Shown: piece after piece, positions 1 to 8,772 of the stretch | Position numbering within the stretch: the first letter of the stretch is position 1 | How the letters are laid out: every line of letters starts with the position of its first letter | Assembly (NCBI RefSeq): GCF_025736935.1 | Contig: NZ_CP107048.1 | Location: 1,550,001-1,614,000, forward strand | Source of the DNA: Qipengyuania sp. SS22 | GTDB lineage: Bacteria > Pseudomonadota > Alphaproteobacteria > Sphingomonadales > Sphingomonadaceae | Direction: 5' to 3' | Length of the DNA stretch: 64,000 nt | Notes under the pieces: model-generated | Seen by the model: only the letters and a program-made list of their open reading frames with translations | What the model was told of the DNA's origin: nothing | Databases searched by the model: none | Translations under genes and position numbers: made by a program

Positions 1-730
1 TGACTCCGACCGAGACCTGCATGCGGACGTTCTTCGACGAATAGGACCAGTTTTCGACTTGGTTGATCATCAAATTTTCGTTGGGAATCAGATACTCGCG
101 CTGGTCACGCGTAGTTACCGACACCGCGCGGATGCCGATCTTGCGGATCTGGCCGAAGCTTTCCTTGCCCACTGTATCGGCCACAGCGATCACATCGCCC
201 GGCTTGATCGAGCGGTCCATCAGCAGGATGATCCCCGCGATGAGATTGCCGAAGGTCTTCTGCAGCCCGAAGCCGATCGCGAGACCGAAAGCGCCCGAGA
301 ACACCGCAAAGGCAGTCAAGTCGATACCGAGCAGGTCGATACCGAGGAAGAAAGCCGTCGCCCAGATGACAATGGTAACGAGCTTCTCGACCAGCAATTG
401 CTGCGCATCGTCCAGCTTGGTCATCCGCCGTACCACGCGGCGTCCCATCCGGCTGACGAACCAGGCGAACACCAGGACGCCGGCGATCACTGCGCCGACA
501 ATCAGCACATCGAACACCGAGATGCGGAAATCGCCGAAGGACAGCGCCACCGCATCGACCGTGTCGATAACCGAGCCGACCGTTTCGCTCTGCGAGCTAA
601 GCGCTTCCTTGGCGCCCTCGGCCGCGGCAACCGAGCTTTCCTCGCTTACCGGTTCGGCGAGGCTCCACGCCTGTTCGACCGGCGCTGCAGAACCTGCATC
701 GGCGGCGCTTGGTGGGGTCTCGCCCTGCAC
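1..730 (-). CDS. Mechanosensitive ion channel, MscS family (partial, C-terminus off the left edge)
   Basis: 243 residues of the N-terminal part are visible and the frame runs off base 1. MscS-family channels open under membrane tension and release solutes during hypo-osmotic shock. A low-complexity Ala/Glu stretch is followed by hydrophobic segments near residues 73-93, 117-137 and 138-170. The last contains the Gly/Ala-rich pore helix (FGLAIGFGLQKTFGNL), and the beta-domain motif IPNENL follows at about 215. The start is GTG at 730, 2 nt after the stop of the lyase gene, with AAGGA at 5-nt spacing, so it is probably cotranscribed with the lyase and sulfurtransferase genes. The subfamily cannot be told from this fragment. 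Confidence 0.9.
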   Translation of the reverse strand, partial: MQGETPPSAADAGSAAPVEQAWSLAEPVSEESSVAAAEGAKEALSSQSETVGSVIDTVDAVALSFGDFRISVFDVLIVGAVIAGVLVFAWFVSRMGRRVVRRMTKLDDAQQLLVEKLVTIVIWATAFFLGIDLLGIDLTAFAVFSGAFGLAIGFGLQKTFGNLIAGIILLMDRSIKPGDVIAVADTVGKESFGQIRKIGIRAVSVTTRDQREYLIPNENLMINQVENWSYSSKNVRMQVSVGV

Positions 731-732
731 AT

Positions 733-1944
733 CTATCCTTCGGTTAGCGCCGCGAACCCGCTGGCGAGATCGGCGATCAGATCATTCTGGTCTTCCAGCC
801 CGATCGATAGCCGGATGGCATGGCGATCCTCAACCCCCCATCCCGCTTTGGGCCATGGCATCGTATCGCGAACCGGTTCGACATCGAAGGGCAGCGCGAG
901 GCTTTCGAACCCGCCCCAGCTATAGCCGATGCCGAACAGCGCAAGCGCATCGACGAGCCGGCAGCGCGCGGCATCGTCCCCGCCCTTGAGCACGAAGCTG
1001 AACAGGCCGCAGCCGCCCGAAAAATCGCGCTGCCACAGTTCGTGGCCGGGTGCGCCGGGGAGCATTGGCGCGAGAACATGCGCGACCTCGTCGCGGCCCG
1101 CGAGCCATTCGGCAACCGCCAGCGCGGTGGCGCTCTGTTTCTCCAGCCGGACGCCCATGGTGCGTAATCCGCGCAGCACGAGCGCGGCATCGTCAGGCGA
1201 AACGACATGGCCGAGCTGCTGCGCGCCCAGCCGCAGGCGGCGGTACCAGCGATCGCCCGCGCTCGCCGAACCCATCATCACATCCGAATGGCCGCCGACA
1301 TGCTTGGTCAGCGCGGTAATCGCGATATCGCAGCCATGCTCGAGCGCAGGGAAGCCAAGCGAGGTCGCCCAGGTGTTGTCGATTAGGCTGACCGCACCCT
1401 TGGCGCGCGCGATCCGGGCGAGCGCGGGAATATCACACACTTCCATCGTCAGGCTGCCCGGCACTTCGAGCATGACCGCACGTGTGCGGTTGCAGAAGGC
1501 GGCCTCATAGGCGTCGAGGTCGAGCGGGTCGAAGAAGCGGTGCTCGATCCCGAACCCCGCGAGCAATCCGGTCGCGGTGTTGCGCGTCGGATCATAGGCA
1601 TTGTCCGCCACCAGCAGCACATCGCCGCTGCGCAGCACGGTCAGCAGCGCTCCGACCAGCGCCGCCAGCCCGCTGGGGTAGAGCACGGTTCCGGCGGCCC
1701 CCGGTTCGAGTGCGGTCAGGGCCTCGGCCAGCGCCCATTGCGTCGGCGCACCGCGGCGTCCGTAGAAGAACTGCCCGTCGCGATTGGCCGCCTTGCGCGA
1801 ACGCAAATCGGCACAATTCTCATAGAGATGCGTACTCGCGCGCCACACCGGCGGATTGACTACGTCGTGCGCGAAATCGCCCGACCGTCCGCCGGTGACC
1901 AGCCGCGTGGCCGGCCGGTATTTGCTGTCGTCGTCTCCAGCCAT
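733..1944 (-). CDS. metC: Cystathionine beta-lyase-type PLP enzyme
   Basis: A PLP-dependent Cys/Met metabolism enzyme of 403 residues, the usual size. It probably cleaves cystathionine to homocysteine, pyruvate and ammonia in methionine synthesis. Visible family features are the cofactor-phosphate region YPSGLAA, the LIDNTWATS segment with the conserved Asp, and the Schiff-base lysine near residue 214 in TALTKHVGGHSD. The frame is open back to 1995, but the ATG at 1944 overlaps the sulfurtransferase stop by only a few bases and gives the normal N-terminus. A related gamma-synthase or methionine gamma-lyase activity cannot be excluded by eye. It sits between a sulfurtransferase and an MscS gene on the same strand. 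Confidence 0.85.
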   Translation of the reverse strand: MAGDDDSKYRPATRLVTGGRSGDFAHDVVNPPVWRASTHLYENCADLRSRKAANRDGQFFYGRRGAPTQWALAEALTALEPGAAGTVLYPSGLAALVGALLTVLRSGDVLLVADNAYDPTRNTATGLLAGFGIEHRFFDPLDLDAYEAAFCNRTRAVMLEVPGSLTMEVCDIPALARIARAKGAVSLIDNTWATSLGFPALEHGCDIAITALTKHVGGHSDVMMGSASAGDRWYRRLRLGAQQLGHVVSPDDAALVLRGLRTMGVRLEKQSATALAVAEWLAGRDEVAHVLAPMLPGAPGHELWQRDFSGGCGLFSFVLKGGDDAARCRLVDALALFGIGYSWGGFESLALPFDVEPVRDTMPWPKAGWGVEDRHAIRLSIGLEDQNDLIADLASGFAALTEG

Positions 1945-1946
1945 CG

Positions 1947-2795
1947 CTAGCGTGCCGCTCCCTGTTCTTTTGGCGTTTCCGGATCGCTGCCCCATTCGAG
2001 CCAGCTACCATCGTAAAGCGCAACATCCTGCTTGCCCGCCAAATGCAGGCCGAAGGCCAGCACCGCCGCGGTCATCCCGCTGTTGCAGGAGGTGACGACC
2101 GGACGATCGAGCGCGATCCCAGCCTCGGCGAAAAGCGCCGCGATCTGCTCAGGCGCGCGATAGGTTCCGTCCTTGGCGAACAGCAGCGGGAACGGGACAT
2201 TCGCCGCGCCGGGAATATGGCCTGCCGATCCGCTGCCTGCCTCACCGGCATAGCGCGCGGCATCGCGGGCATCGACCACTTGCTCGGAGCCTTGGTCGGA
2301 GCCTTGGCCGCAATTGGCCATGATCTCGGCCTTCGAGCGGGTGCCAGGCTCGCGGCGAGGAACGGGAAATTCCGTCCGTGTCACCTCCGTTTGGCCAGCT
2401 TCGAGCGCGCGCCCCTCGGCCTTCCATTTGGCCAGCCCGCCATCGAGGATCGCCACCTTCGCGAAACCATAGAGCCGGAAGACAAACCACGCGCGCGCGG
2501 CGCTTTTGATCTGGCTGTCGTCATAGAGGACCACGCGGCTTTCCGGCGTGATGCCGAGGTGGCCGAGCCTGTTGGCAAACTGCTCTGCCGTCGGAACCGC
2601 CTTGGGCACCGGCGATCCCGCATCGACGAAGCTTGCCAGATCGAGCCAGCGCGCGTCCGGCACATGCGCCGCAGCATATTCCGCCGCGGCATCGCGCGGA
2701 TTGTCGGGTAGGTGCATCGTGGCATCGAGCACCACCAGATCCTCGGCGCCGAGTTGGTCGGCCAGCCACCGGGTCGAAACAAGACTATCCATCAT
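1947..2795 (-). CDS. sseA: Two-domain sulfurtransferase (3-mercaptopyruvate/thiosulfate type)
   Basis: 282 residues with two rhodanese folds. The N-terminal, inactive domain spans about 1-130 (VVLYDDSQ... ARAWFVFRLYG, LDGGLAKW). The C-terminal domain spans about 150-275 and has GHIPGAANVPF and the active-site loop CNSGMTA. The family transfers sulfur from mercaptopyruvate or thiosulfate to cyanide or thiol acceptors. The SseA-type loop is normally CG(S/T)GVTA; here Asn and Met replace Gly and Val, while the catalytic Cys is kept. The start is ATG at 2795 or the adjacent ATG at 2792; no clear ribosome site decides. The stop overlaps the downstream lyase start region, suggesting a sulfur-metabolism operon. 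Confidence 0.87.
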   Translation of the reverse strand: MMDSLVSTRWLADQLGAEDLVVLDATMHLPDNPRDAAAEYAAAHVPDARWLDLASFVDAGSPVPKAVPTAEQFANRLGHLGITPESRVVLYDDSQIKSAARAWFVFRLYGFAKVAILDGGLAKWKAEGRALEAGQTEVTRTEFPVPRREPGTRSKAEIMANCGQGSDQGSEQVVDARDAARYAGEAGSGSAGHIPGAANVPFPLLFAKDGTYRAPEQIAALFAEAGIALDRPVVTSCNSGMTAAVLAFGLHLAGKQDVALYDGSWLEWGSDPETPKEQGAAR

Positions 2796-2829
2796 GGCCC
2801 GAGTAGCGGGCGGATCGGTGCAAGTCGAG

Positions 2830-3915
2830 CTAGGCGAGTTCGCGCTGCGCGATCGGCGCGTAGCTGCGCGGCCCTTCGTCGAGGCGGAAGGGTTGCACGC
2901 GGCCACTGCCCGGCGTGCCCTGCCCGACCACATAGGTCTTGAGCAAAGCGCCCTCGCCCGGTCCGTCGATCCGCACCCGCAGCAGCGGCACCAGCAGCGG
3001 ATAGCGCCCCTGCCGGATGACATGCGCTCCGGCCAAAGCGAGCTGGACCTGTCCCTCCAGCGTCACGCTTTGCCGCGGCGAGATGCGTGCGATGGCATGG
3101 CGCTGGTCCAGCGCAGTCGCGATGGTCGCGACCTGGTCCTCCATTGGCGCGCCGGCATGGGCGGAGACGAGATCGAGACCCACCGCGACATCGGTCAGCG
3201 CGGCATCGGTCCGGTTGACCAGCGTCATGCGGTATTTGAGTGTGGCAAAGGCAGCGCTGCGGATCAGCTTGTCGTTCTCGACCTGCACCGCCAGTACAGC
3301 GGACATCGGTACCGGGCCGGACGGGGCGGCGGTGCCGACCGTGGGCCGCTCGATCTGCGGCACCGCTGCCGCGCTGCGGCGACGCCATGCGAAACCCGCC
3401 ACTGCGAGAAGCGCCAGCATGATCGCGCCGCCGATCGGTAGCCACGGCCATTCTTGCGCAGGTTCCTCGACCGGCGCTGGCGCTTGCGGCATGGGAAGCG
3501 GCGTCGGTGATGGCGTCGGCGTGGCTGGGGCGCCGGGTGCCGGTGCATCGCTCGCCGCCGTCGTGGGTCCAGTGGCCGGGACCTGCGTTTCCGGGCTCCC
3601 CGTCTCGGCCGCGCGCGGCGTCCCCGCAGGGCTCGAGCGCAGCGCGGGTGTGGTCGCCGAAGGTTGCGGCGCCGGGGTTGTGGCCGCGGGCGTCGGACTG
3701 GGGGTGATCGCCGGTGAAGGCGCTCGCGTGGGCGTATTGACCGCACGCGGCCTGATCTCGACTCCGCTCTGCGTATCCGCCGGGCCCTGCGCCTGCGACG
3801 TAGCGGTCGGGCTAGGGGCCGGTTCGAGCGTAAAATCATTGACCGATTGCGCATGCACCAGCGCCGGGAGCGCGGCGGCCAGAGCCATCAGGGAAAGGCG
3901 AATAGGAGGGGGCAT
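2830..3915 (-). CDS. Conserved hypothetical protein: signal peptide, Pro/Thr-rich linker, one membrane helix, C-terminal domain
   Basis: 361 residues, function not recognised. A cleavable signal is likely at residues 1-23 (LMALAAALPALVHAQ). About 120 residues of Pro/Ala/Thr/Ser low-complexity sequence follow, then a membrane helix (LPIGGAIMLALLAVAGFAW) and an Arg-rich stop-transfer. A cytoplasmic domain of about 190 residues ends the protein; it has a beta-rich look (RMTLVNRTDAALTDVAVGLDL...). That domain resembles those seen in other alphaproteobacterial hypotheticals, but I can assign no activity. The start ATG at 3915 was chosen because it opens directly into the signal peptide; the frame is open further upstream. 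Divergent to queF. Confidence 0.72.
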   Translation of the reverse strand: MPPPIRLSLMALAAALPALVHAQSVNDFTLEPAPSPTATSQAQGPADTQSGVEIRPRAVNTPTRAPSPAITPSPTPAATTPAPQPSATTPALRSSPAGTPRAAETGSPETQVPATGPTTAASDAPAPGAPATPTPSPTPLPMPQAPAPVEEPAQEWPWLPIGGAIMLALLAVAGFAWRRRSAAAVPQIERPTVGTAAPSGPVPMSAVLAVQVENDKLIRSAAFATLKYRMTLVNRTDAALTDVAVGLDLVSAHAGAPMEDQVATIATALDQRHAIARISPRQSVTLEGQVQLALAGAHVIRQGRYPLLVPLLRVRIDGPGEGALLKTYVVGQGTPGSGRVQPFRLDEGPRSYAPIAQRELA

Positions 3916-4033
3916 CCAGGGTCGTTTCACGGAAGGGAGGCGCGACAGTGCAGGGGCGCGCTGAATAGGTACTGAAGCGCGCGCTTCCAAGCCCCGGCTT
4001 GCGCTGCGCCGCGCTTCGCGGCAGGAGCGCGGC

Positions 4034-4492
4034 ATGAGCGACACACCTGCCCCCAAGTTCCTCGGCACCAACACCGGGCTGCCCGATTCCCCCGAAGCGG
4101 CCGAACTCGATTACGTGCCCAATCCGCGCACCGGACAGCTGTATATAGTCCGCTTCGCCGCGCCCGAGTTTACCTCGCTATGCCCGGTGACCGGCCAGCC
4201 CGATTTCGCGCATCTGGTGATAGACTATGCGCCCGGCGAAACGATCGTGGAATCGAAAAGCCTCAAGCTGTTCCTCGGCTCGTTCCGCAACCACTGCGGC
4301 TTCCACGAGGATGTGACGGTGGGCATCGGGCAGCGCCTGTTCGACGAGATGCAGCCGCGCTGGCTGCGCATCGGCGGCTATTGGTATCCGCGCGGCGGCA
4401 TCCCGATCGACGTGTTCTGGCAAAGCGGCGCCCCGCCGCAGGATCTGTGGCTGCCCGACCAGGGCGTCGCGTCCTACCGCGGACGCGGCTGA
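4034..4492 (+). CDS. queF: NADPH-dependent preQ0 reductase QueF (unimodular type)
   Basis: Reduces 7-cyano-7-deazaguanine (preQ0) to preQ1, the nitrile-to-amine step of queuosine synthesis. At 152 residues it is the short, single-module QueF. The catalytic pair is visible as Cys50 and Asp57 in LCPVTGQPD, and the family motif ESKSLKLF lies at 73-80, followed by the substrate-side [15 protein letters not shown] lies 6 nt before the ATG. No other que gene is nearby, but a queuosine-precursor transporter lies at 35.4 kb. I looked for a preQ1 riboswitch upstream and saw none. Confidence 0.95.
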   Translation: MSDTPAPKFLGTNTGLPDSPEAAELDYVPNPRTGQLYIVRFAAPEFTSLCPVTGQPDFAHLVIDYAPGETIVESKSLKLFLGSFRNHCGFHEDVTVGIGQRLFDEMQPRWLRIGGYWYPRGGIPIDVFWQSGAPPQDLWLPDQGVASYRGRG

Positions 4493-4546
4493 CCCCGTCC
4501 GCCAGAGGGCGTTGCGCAGCATGAACGGCTGATCGAGAAGGTCCCG

Positions 4547-4636
<90 letters not shown>

Positions 4637-4798
4637 GCATATGTCGGGTGCGCTTCGGGCCAAAGGCCCCGGTCGAAGCAAGGCGCGCCGATTAGCCGAG
4701 CGCCCCCTCCTTGCCAAGCCCCTTTTCACGAGATTTCGGGGGATCGGCCGCGCATGCCCATTGTAAGCGGGCCGGTGCACCCCATATCGTCGGTTCTC

Positions 4799-5179
4799 AT
4801 GGATCGAGCACAGTATTTCTCCGCCCAGGCTGGTCGCACCATCGATGCCCCGCGCCGCATGAAAAGCCGCTTCGCCATCGGCGATGTGGTGAAGCACCGC
4901 ATGTTCGACTTCCGCGGCGTGATCTTCGACATCGACCCCGTCTTCGCCAATAGCGACGAATGGTACGAGGCGATCCCCGAAGACATCCGGCCCGACCGCA
5001 ACCAGCCGTTCTACCACCTGCTCGCCGAAAGCGACGACAGCGATTATGTCGCTTATGTCAGCCAGCAGAATTTGGTGACGGATTCGATCTCGGGCCCGGT
5101 TTCGCATCCCGATGTGCACCAGTATTTCGAGCATTTCGAAAACGGCCGCTATCGTATGCGGCGGAGCATGACCCACTGA
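4799..5179 (+). CDS. hspQ: Heat shock protein HspQ (YccV family)
   Basis: 126 residues of the HspQ hemimethylated-DNA-binding/YccV family. In enterobacteria HspQ is a small cytosolic heat-shock protein that acts as a Lon specificity factor. The recognisable block is FAIGDVVKHRMFDFRGVIFD, then PFYHLLAE and YVAYVSQQNL, which are the family's most conserved strings. The N-terminal 20 residues are extra relative to the enterobacterial protein. ATG 4799 was chosen; an in-frame ATG at 4754 would add 15 unconserved residues. The role in alphaproteobacteria is inferred from the family only. Confidence 0.87.
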   Translation: MDRAQYFSAQAGRTIDAPRRMKSRFAIGDVVKHRMFDFRGVIFDIDPVFANSDEWYEAIPEDIRPDRNQPFYHLLAESDDSDYVAYVSQQNLVTDSISGPVSHPDVHQYFEHFENGRYRMRRSMTH

Positions 5180-5192
5180 TCGCGCGAAGCGA

Positions 5193-6092
5193 TCAGTTCT
5201 TGATTTTCCAGCCTGATTTCAGCAGCTTGTAAGTGCCCAGCGCGAGCAGTGCGTTGAGCGCGAGCAGGCCCAGTGCCGCCATGGCCACCGCTGTTGCATC
5301 GCCGATATCGCTCTGGCCGAGAAAGCCGTAGCGAAAGCCCGAAATCACATAGAAGAACGGGTTGGCGCGGCTGACCGCCTGGAACGCGGGTGCCAACCGG
5401 TCGATCACGTAGAAGGTGCCCGACAGCATCGCCAGCGGGGCAATCACGAAATTGGTCACCGCGGCATTGTGGTCGAATTTCTCCGCCCAGATCGACGCGA
5501 GCAAGCCGAGCAGCGAGAGCATCATCGCCCCCATCAGCCCGAACCACAGGACCGCCCAGGGATGCGTCATCGCGAGGCTGACACCGGGATAGAGCATCAT
5601 CGCACCGGCCACCACGAACCCCACCGCCACCGCGCGGGTCATGGCGGCGCCGACGATCCCGCCCATCAGCTCGCCTTCGGACAGCGGCGGCATCAGCAGG
5701 TCGATGATCGTGCCCTGGATCTTGCCCGAGAGCAGCGAGAAGGACGAATTGGCAAAGGCGTTCTGCATCATTGCCATGGCAATCAGCCCCGGCGCGACGA
5801 AGGTCGGGAAGTTGACGCCGAGCACTTCGCGTCCGCCGCGCCCCAGCGCGACAGAGAAGATGACAAGAAAAAGCAGCGTAGTGATCGCCGGGGCCCAGAT
5901 TGTCTGCGTCTGGACCTTGAGAAACCGGCGGACCTCCTTCATATAGAGGCTCCACAGGCCGATCCCGTTGATCCCGCGAATCACCGGGTGTCCCCGCGGC
6001 GGAAACCGGCCCCCCCTTCCGGCATTACCCTCCACGAAGGAGGCGTCCGGGTGATCGCTTCCGGGCGATACGGGCGGGGCTTGATCGACCAT
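5193..6092 (-). CDS. ABC-2 type transporter permease
   Basis: 299 residues with about six hydrophobic segments (for example ITTLLFLVIFSVALG, FVVAGAMMLYPG, MMLSLLGLLASIW, and a C-terminal LGLLALNALLALGTY). It carries the ABC-2 signature stretch with PLAMLSGTFYVIDRLAP and NPFFYVISGFRYGFLG. The family forms the membrane part of exporters for drugs, polysaccharides or lipids. No ATP-binding partner is adjacent; it must lie elsewhere. ATG 6092 was preferred over 6113 because it leaves space to the divergent gcrA gene. The first 45 residues are polar, rich in Gly and Pro, and unlike the rest of the family. Confidence 0.88.
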   Translation of the reverse strand: MVDQAPPVSPGSDHPDASFVEGNAGRGGRFPPRGHPVIRGINGIGLWSLYMKEVRRFLKVQTQTIWAPAITTLLFLVIFSVALGRGGREVLGVNFPTFVAPGLIAMAMMQNAFANSSFSLLSGKIQGTIIDLLMPPLSEGELMGGIVGAAMTRAVAVGFVVAGAMMLYPGVSLAMTHPWAVLWFGLMGAMMLSLLGLLASIWAEKFDHNAAVTNFVIAPLAMLSGTFYVIDRLAPAFQAVSRANPFFYVISGFRYGFLGQSDIGDATAVAMAALGLLALNALLALGTYKLLKSGWKIKN

Positions 6093-6164
6093 GGGGGCGG
6101 CGACTAGGCCCAAGCGTCACGGCATGCAAGCTGCGACGTCGAGACACGAGATACAGGACTGCAA

Positions 6165-6854
6165 ATGAGCTGGACCGACGAACGGATCGCAACGCTGAAA
6201 AAGATGTGGGAGGGCGGCTCGACCGCCAGCCAGATCGCCGACGAACTGGGCGGGGTCAGCCGCAATGCCGTGATCGGCAAGGCGCATCGCCTTGGCCTCA
6301 AGTCGCGTCCTTCGCCGGTGAAGGCCAACGATAAGAAAAAGGCCCCGACCAAGCCCGCACCGGCGCCCAAGCCGGCGGCCAAGAAAGCCGCCAAGCCTGC
6401 GCCGAAGACAGCGCCTGCCGCTGCCGCGCCTACCAAGCCCGCTGCTCCTGCCGCAGCCGGTCCCAAGCAGGACGGTGCGGCCCAGTCTCAGCCGCTGCCC
6501 AACCGGTCTTCCAACCTGCCCAAGATCGTATCGGTCGGCCCCGGCGGCTTCCTGCGCCAGGGTCCGGGCGATCAGCAACCGCCGATCCCGCCCGCGCCAC
6601 CGCGCCGGCTGGTGCCCGCCAAGCCGAGCGCCGAGATTGCCGACAAGACCAGCCTGCTCGACCTGTCGGACAAGGTCTGCCGCTGGCCGATGGGCCATCC
6701 GGGCGAACCCGATTTCCATTTCTGCGGTGAAGCCGTGAACCCCGGCTTCCCTTATTGCGTCGAACATTGCGGCCGGGCCTATCAGGCGCAGCTGCCCCGC
6801 GGTGCGCGCCGTCCCCCTCCGCCGCTGCCGTTCGGCGGACCGCGCGTTCGCTAG
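6165..6854 (+). CDS. gcrA: Cell-cycle regulator GcrA
   Basis: 229 residues. GcrA is an alphaproteobacterial transcription factor that binds sigma-70 and CcrM-methylated GANTC promoters to switch on S-phase genes. The N-terminal DNA-binding helix-turn-helix is clear at 1-45 (WTDERIATLKKMW, TASQIADELGGVSRNAVIGKAHRLGL). A long Lys/Ala/Pro linker covers about 50-110. The C-terminal sigma-interacting region contains CRWPMGHPGEPDFHFCGE and YCVEHC. The gene is divergent from the ABC permease with a 70-bp gap. The linker is longer than in Caulobacter, which is common in sphingomonads. Confidence 0.95.
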   Translation: MSWTDERIATLKKMWEGGSTASQIADELGGVSRNAVIGKAHRLGLKSRPSPVKANDKKKAPTKPAPAPKPAAKKAAKPAPKTAPAAAAPTKPAAPAAAGPKQDGAAQSQPLPNRSSNLPKIVSVGPGGFLRQGPGDQQPPIPPAPPRRLVPAKPSAEIADKTSLLDLSDKVCRWPMGHPGEPDFHFCGEAVNPGFPYCVEHCGRAYQAQLPRGARRPPPPLPFGGPRVR

Positions 6855-6925
6855 ACACCGAATTCCGGGTCGCTCCGTCGCCCTACCCCAAAATGGGAGG
6901 GTGTAAGAATTAGGCATACCGCTCG

Positions 6926-6949
6926 CCCCACCGCTCACCGGCGGTGGGG
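6926..6949. terminator. Hairpin after gcrA
   Basis: A 9-bp perfect stem CCCCACCGC/GCGGTGGGG with a 6-nt loop lies 72 nt past the gcrA stop and before the diguanylate cyclase gene. There is no T-run on either side, so it may be a Rho-assisted end or an RNA-stability element rather than a true intrinsic terminator. Confidence 0.4.
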
Positions 6950-6996
6950 TCGAGGCCGTTTGGTATGCGCCAGCCATGGGGGGCCGGGAAAGCGAG

Positions 6997-8181
6997 ATGG
7001 AATGGGGGAGCGTCACTTTCGGCGCATTTCTGGGCGTGGCCGGGACTTTCGGCATGCTCGCGCTGGCGTTCTATCCGGTCATGCGGCGCACCTTCCTGCT
7101 GTGGAACGCGGTCCGAACGTTCGCCTTCTGCCTCATGGGGCTGGCACTGTTCCCGGTGGAACTGCCCGCGTTCTTTCCGACGGGCGAGGCACGCATCGAC
7201 ATTGGCGAGATCGCGCTGTCGATCGCGATCGGCTGCACCGGCCCGTTCCTCGCCGCCTATATCGAAGAGCACGCCCGCTACGCCCGGATCCGCTTCTGGC
7301 TGCGAACGATGTTACCGATCGGCGTCCTTGGCGGCACCGCGACTGCGCTGGCGCCGTGGTGGCCGCGGCTCGACTGGCTGCACGATTTGATCATCCTCGC
7401 CATGATCCTCGGGCTGCTGGTCGCGCTGATCGTGGCGGTGCGCGCGGGCAGCCGGGCGGCGCGGTTCCAGGCGGTCAGTTACTCTCCGCTGATCGCGGTC
7501 GCGCTTGTCGTGCTGTCCTATGAGCTGAGCACCGGCGAGCCGATGCCCTATTGGCAGGTCGCCGCATTGTTCGCGATCCTGGCCGATTTCCTCTTTACCG
7601 GCGTCGGAGTGATCGACGGCTTCATGGTCATCAAACGCCAGCGCGATGCGGCAGTGGCCGATGTGCGCGAGGCGCGGATTGCGGTCGCCACCGACCCGCT
7701 GACCGATATCGCCAACCGCCGCGGCCTGGCACTACGCTTTCGCGATAGCGGCCATGGACGTCCCCGCGGACTGGCAGTGATCGACTGCGACCATTTCAAA
7801 CGCATCAACGACATGTTCGGCCATGATGTCGGCGATGAAGTGCTGATCGCGGTGGCCGAAGGGCTCAAGCACGACAATGTCTTCCCTGCGCGGCAGGGGG
7901 GCGAGGAATTCGTCGTGCTGCTCTATGGCGACGATTGGCAGCGGCTCGCCGAAACTGTGCGCCGCCGGATCACGATCTCGGTGCTCGAGCTGGTACCCGA
8001 GGTGCCCTTCCCCGTTACCGCCAGCGCCGGGCTGACGCAGGTCGGCGAGCAGGACACGCTCGATTCTGCGGTAAAGCGCGGCGACGATGCGCTGTATGCC
8101 GCCAAGGACGCAGGCCGCGACAAATTGCTGCTGTGGCAGGATGGCAAGCATTCCCAACCCCGGCTGGTCCGCGAGGTCTGA
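6997..8181 (+). CDS. Membrane-bound diguanylate cyclase (GGDEF domain)
   Basis: 394 residues. It makes cyclic di-GMP from two GTP. About six or seven hydrophobic segments fill residues 1-205. A GGDEF domain follows, with ADP-side strings TDPLTDIANRRGL, DHFKRINDMFGHDVGDEVL and the active-site GGEEF near 300. The RxxD inhibitory site expected five residues before GGEEF is absent, so product inhibition is probably weak. ATG 6997 is preceded by GGGAA-type purines; an ATG at 6976 is also in frame. There is no EAL domain. The membrane sensor belongs to no family I recognise. Confidence 0.88.
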   Translation: MEWGSVTFGAFLGVAGTFGMLALAFYPVMRRTFLLWNAVRTFAFCLMGLALFPVELPAFFPTGEARIDIGEIALSIAIGCTGPFLAAYIEEHARYARIRFWLRTMLPIGVLGGTATALAPWWPRLDWLHDLIILAMILGLLVALIVAVRAGSRAARFQAVSYSPLIAVALVVLSYELSTGEPMPYWQVAALFAILADFLFTGVGVIDGFMVIKRQRDAAVADVREARIAVATDPLTDIANRRGLALRFRDSGHGRPRGLAVIDCDHFKRINDMFGHDVGDEVLIAVAEGLKHDNVFPARQGGEEFVVLLYGDDWQRLAETVRRRITISVLELVPEVPFPVTASAGLTQVGEQDTLDSAVKRGDDALYAAKDAGRDKLLLWQDGKHSQPRLVREV

Positions 8182-8250
8182 GCGGATTGCGGCTGGCACG
8201 GGCGAACTTCTCGCCTATGGTCGGCACCAAATTCGGGAGAGAAAATCACT

Positions 8251-8772
8251 ATGCCGCTATCGCTTCACGCCGCCTATGTCCCCAGCGCCTTGCAGATGCT
8301 CGGAACGGCAAACCACCTTGTCGACATGGCCGAGAAATGGTGCGGCGAACATGATTGCGGGCACGATGAATTCATCGGCGCGCGCATCTTCGATGACATG
8401 CTGCCGTGGTCGTATCAGGTCAAATGCGTGGCCGAGCATACGCAGGGTTCGATCGAGGGCGTGCGCGCCGGGCTCTATTCGCCCGATCTCAACCCCCCGC
8501 CCGCCAGCTTCTCCGATTTGCGTGCCAAGCTCGCCGGCGCGGTGGCCGCGCTTGAAGCACTGACCGAGGAGGAGATGGAGAGTTTTATCGGCCAGCCGAT
8601 GCGGTTCGAATTCAAGGACCGCGGGATGGATTTCACCGCCGAGGACTTCCTGCTCAGCTTCAGCCAGCCGAACTTCTATTTCCACTGCGCGACCGCCTAT
8701 AACATCCTGCGGATGAAGGGCGTGCCCGTGGGCAAGATGGATTTCATGGGCCGCGTGCGGATCGCCCGCTAA
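8251..8772 (+). CDS. DUF1993 family protein
   Basis: 173 residues of the DUF1993 family, small cytosolic helical proteins related to the DinB-like four-helix fold; no activity is established. Family features seen are the N-terminal HAAYVPSALQMLGTANHLVDMAE, the DDMLPWSYQVKCVAEH segment, and the C-terminal FYFHCATAYNILRMKGVPVGKMDFMG. It lies 69 nt after the diguanylate cyclase gene and its stop overlaps the convergent methyltransferase-like gene by 4 nt. Confidence 0.85.
   Translation: MPLSLHAAYVPSALQMLGTANHLVDMAEKWCGEHDCGHDEFIGARIFDDMLPWSYQVKCVAEHTQGSIEGVRAGLYSPDLNPPPASFSDLRAKLAGAVAALEALTEEEMESFIGQPMRFEFKDRGMDFTAEDFLLSFSQPNFYFHCATAYNILRMKGVPVGKMDFMGRVRIAR

Noticed and set aside
3960..4033. 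Looked for a preQ1 riboswitch upstream of queF
   Set aside because: Only about 70 GC-rich bases precede the ATG and they do not show the short H-type pseudoknot pattern.
5980..6065. A hairpin-rich stretch in the ABC permease N-terminus resembling the truB palindromic element
   Set aside because: It shares only short GC-rich words and a CCTCC/GGAGG hairpin; the 27-bp arm sequence is not there.
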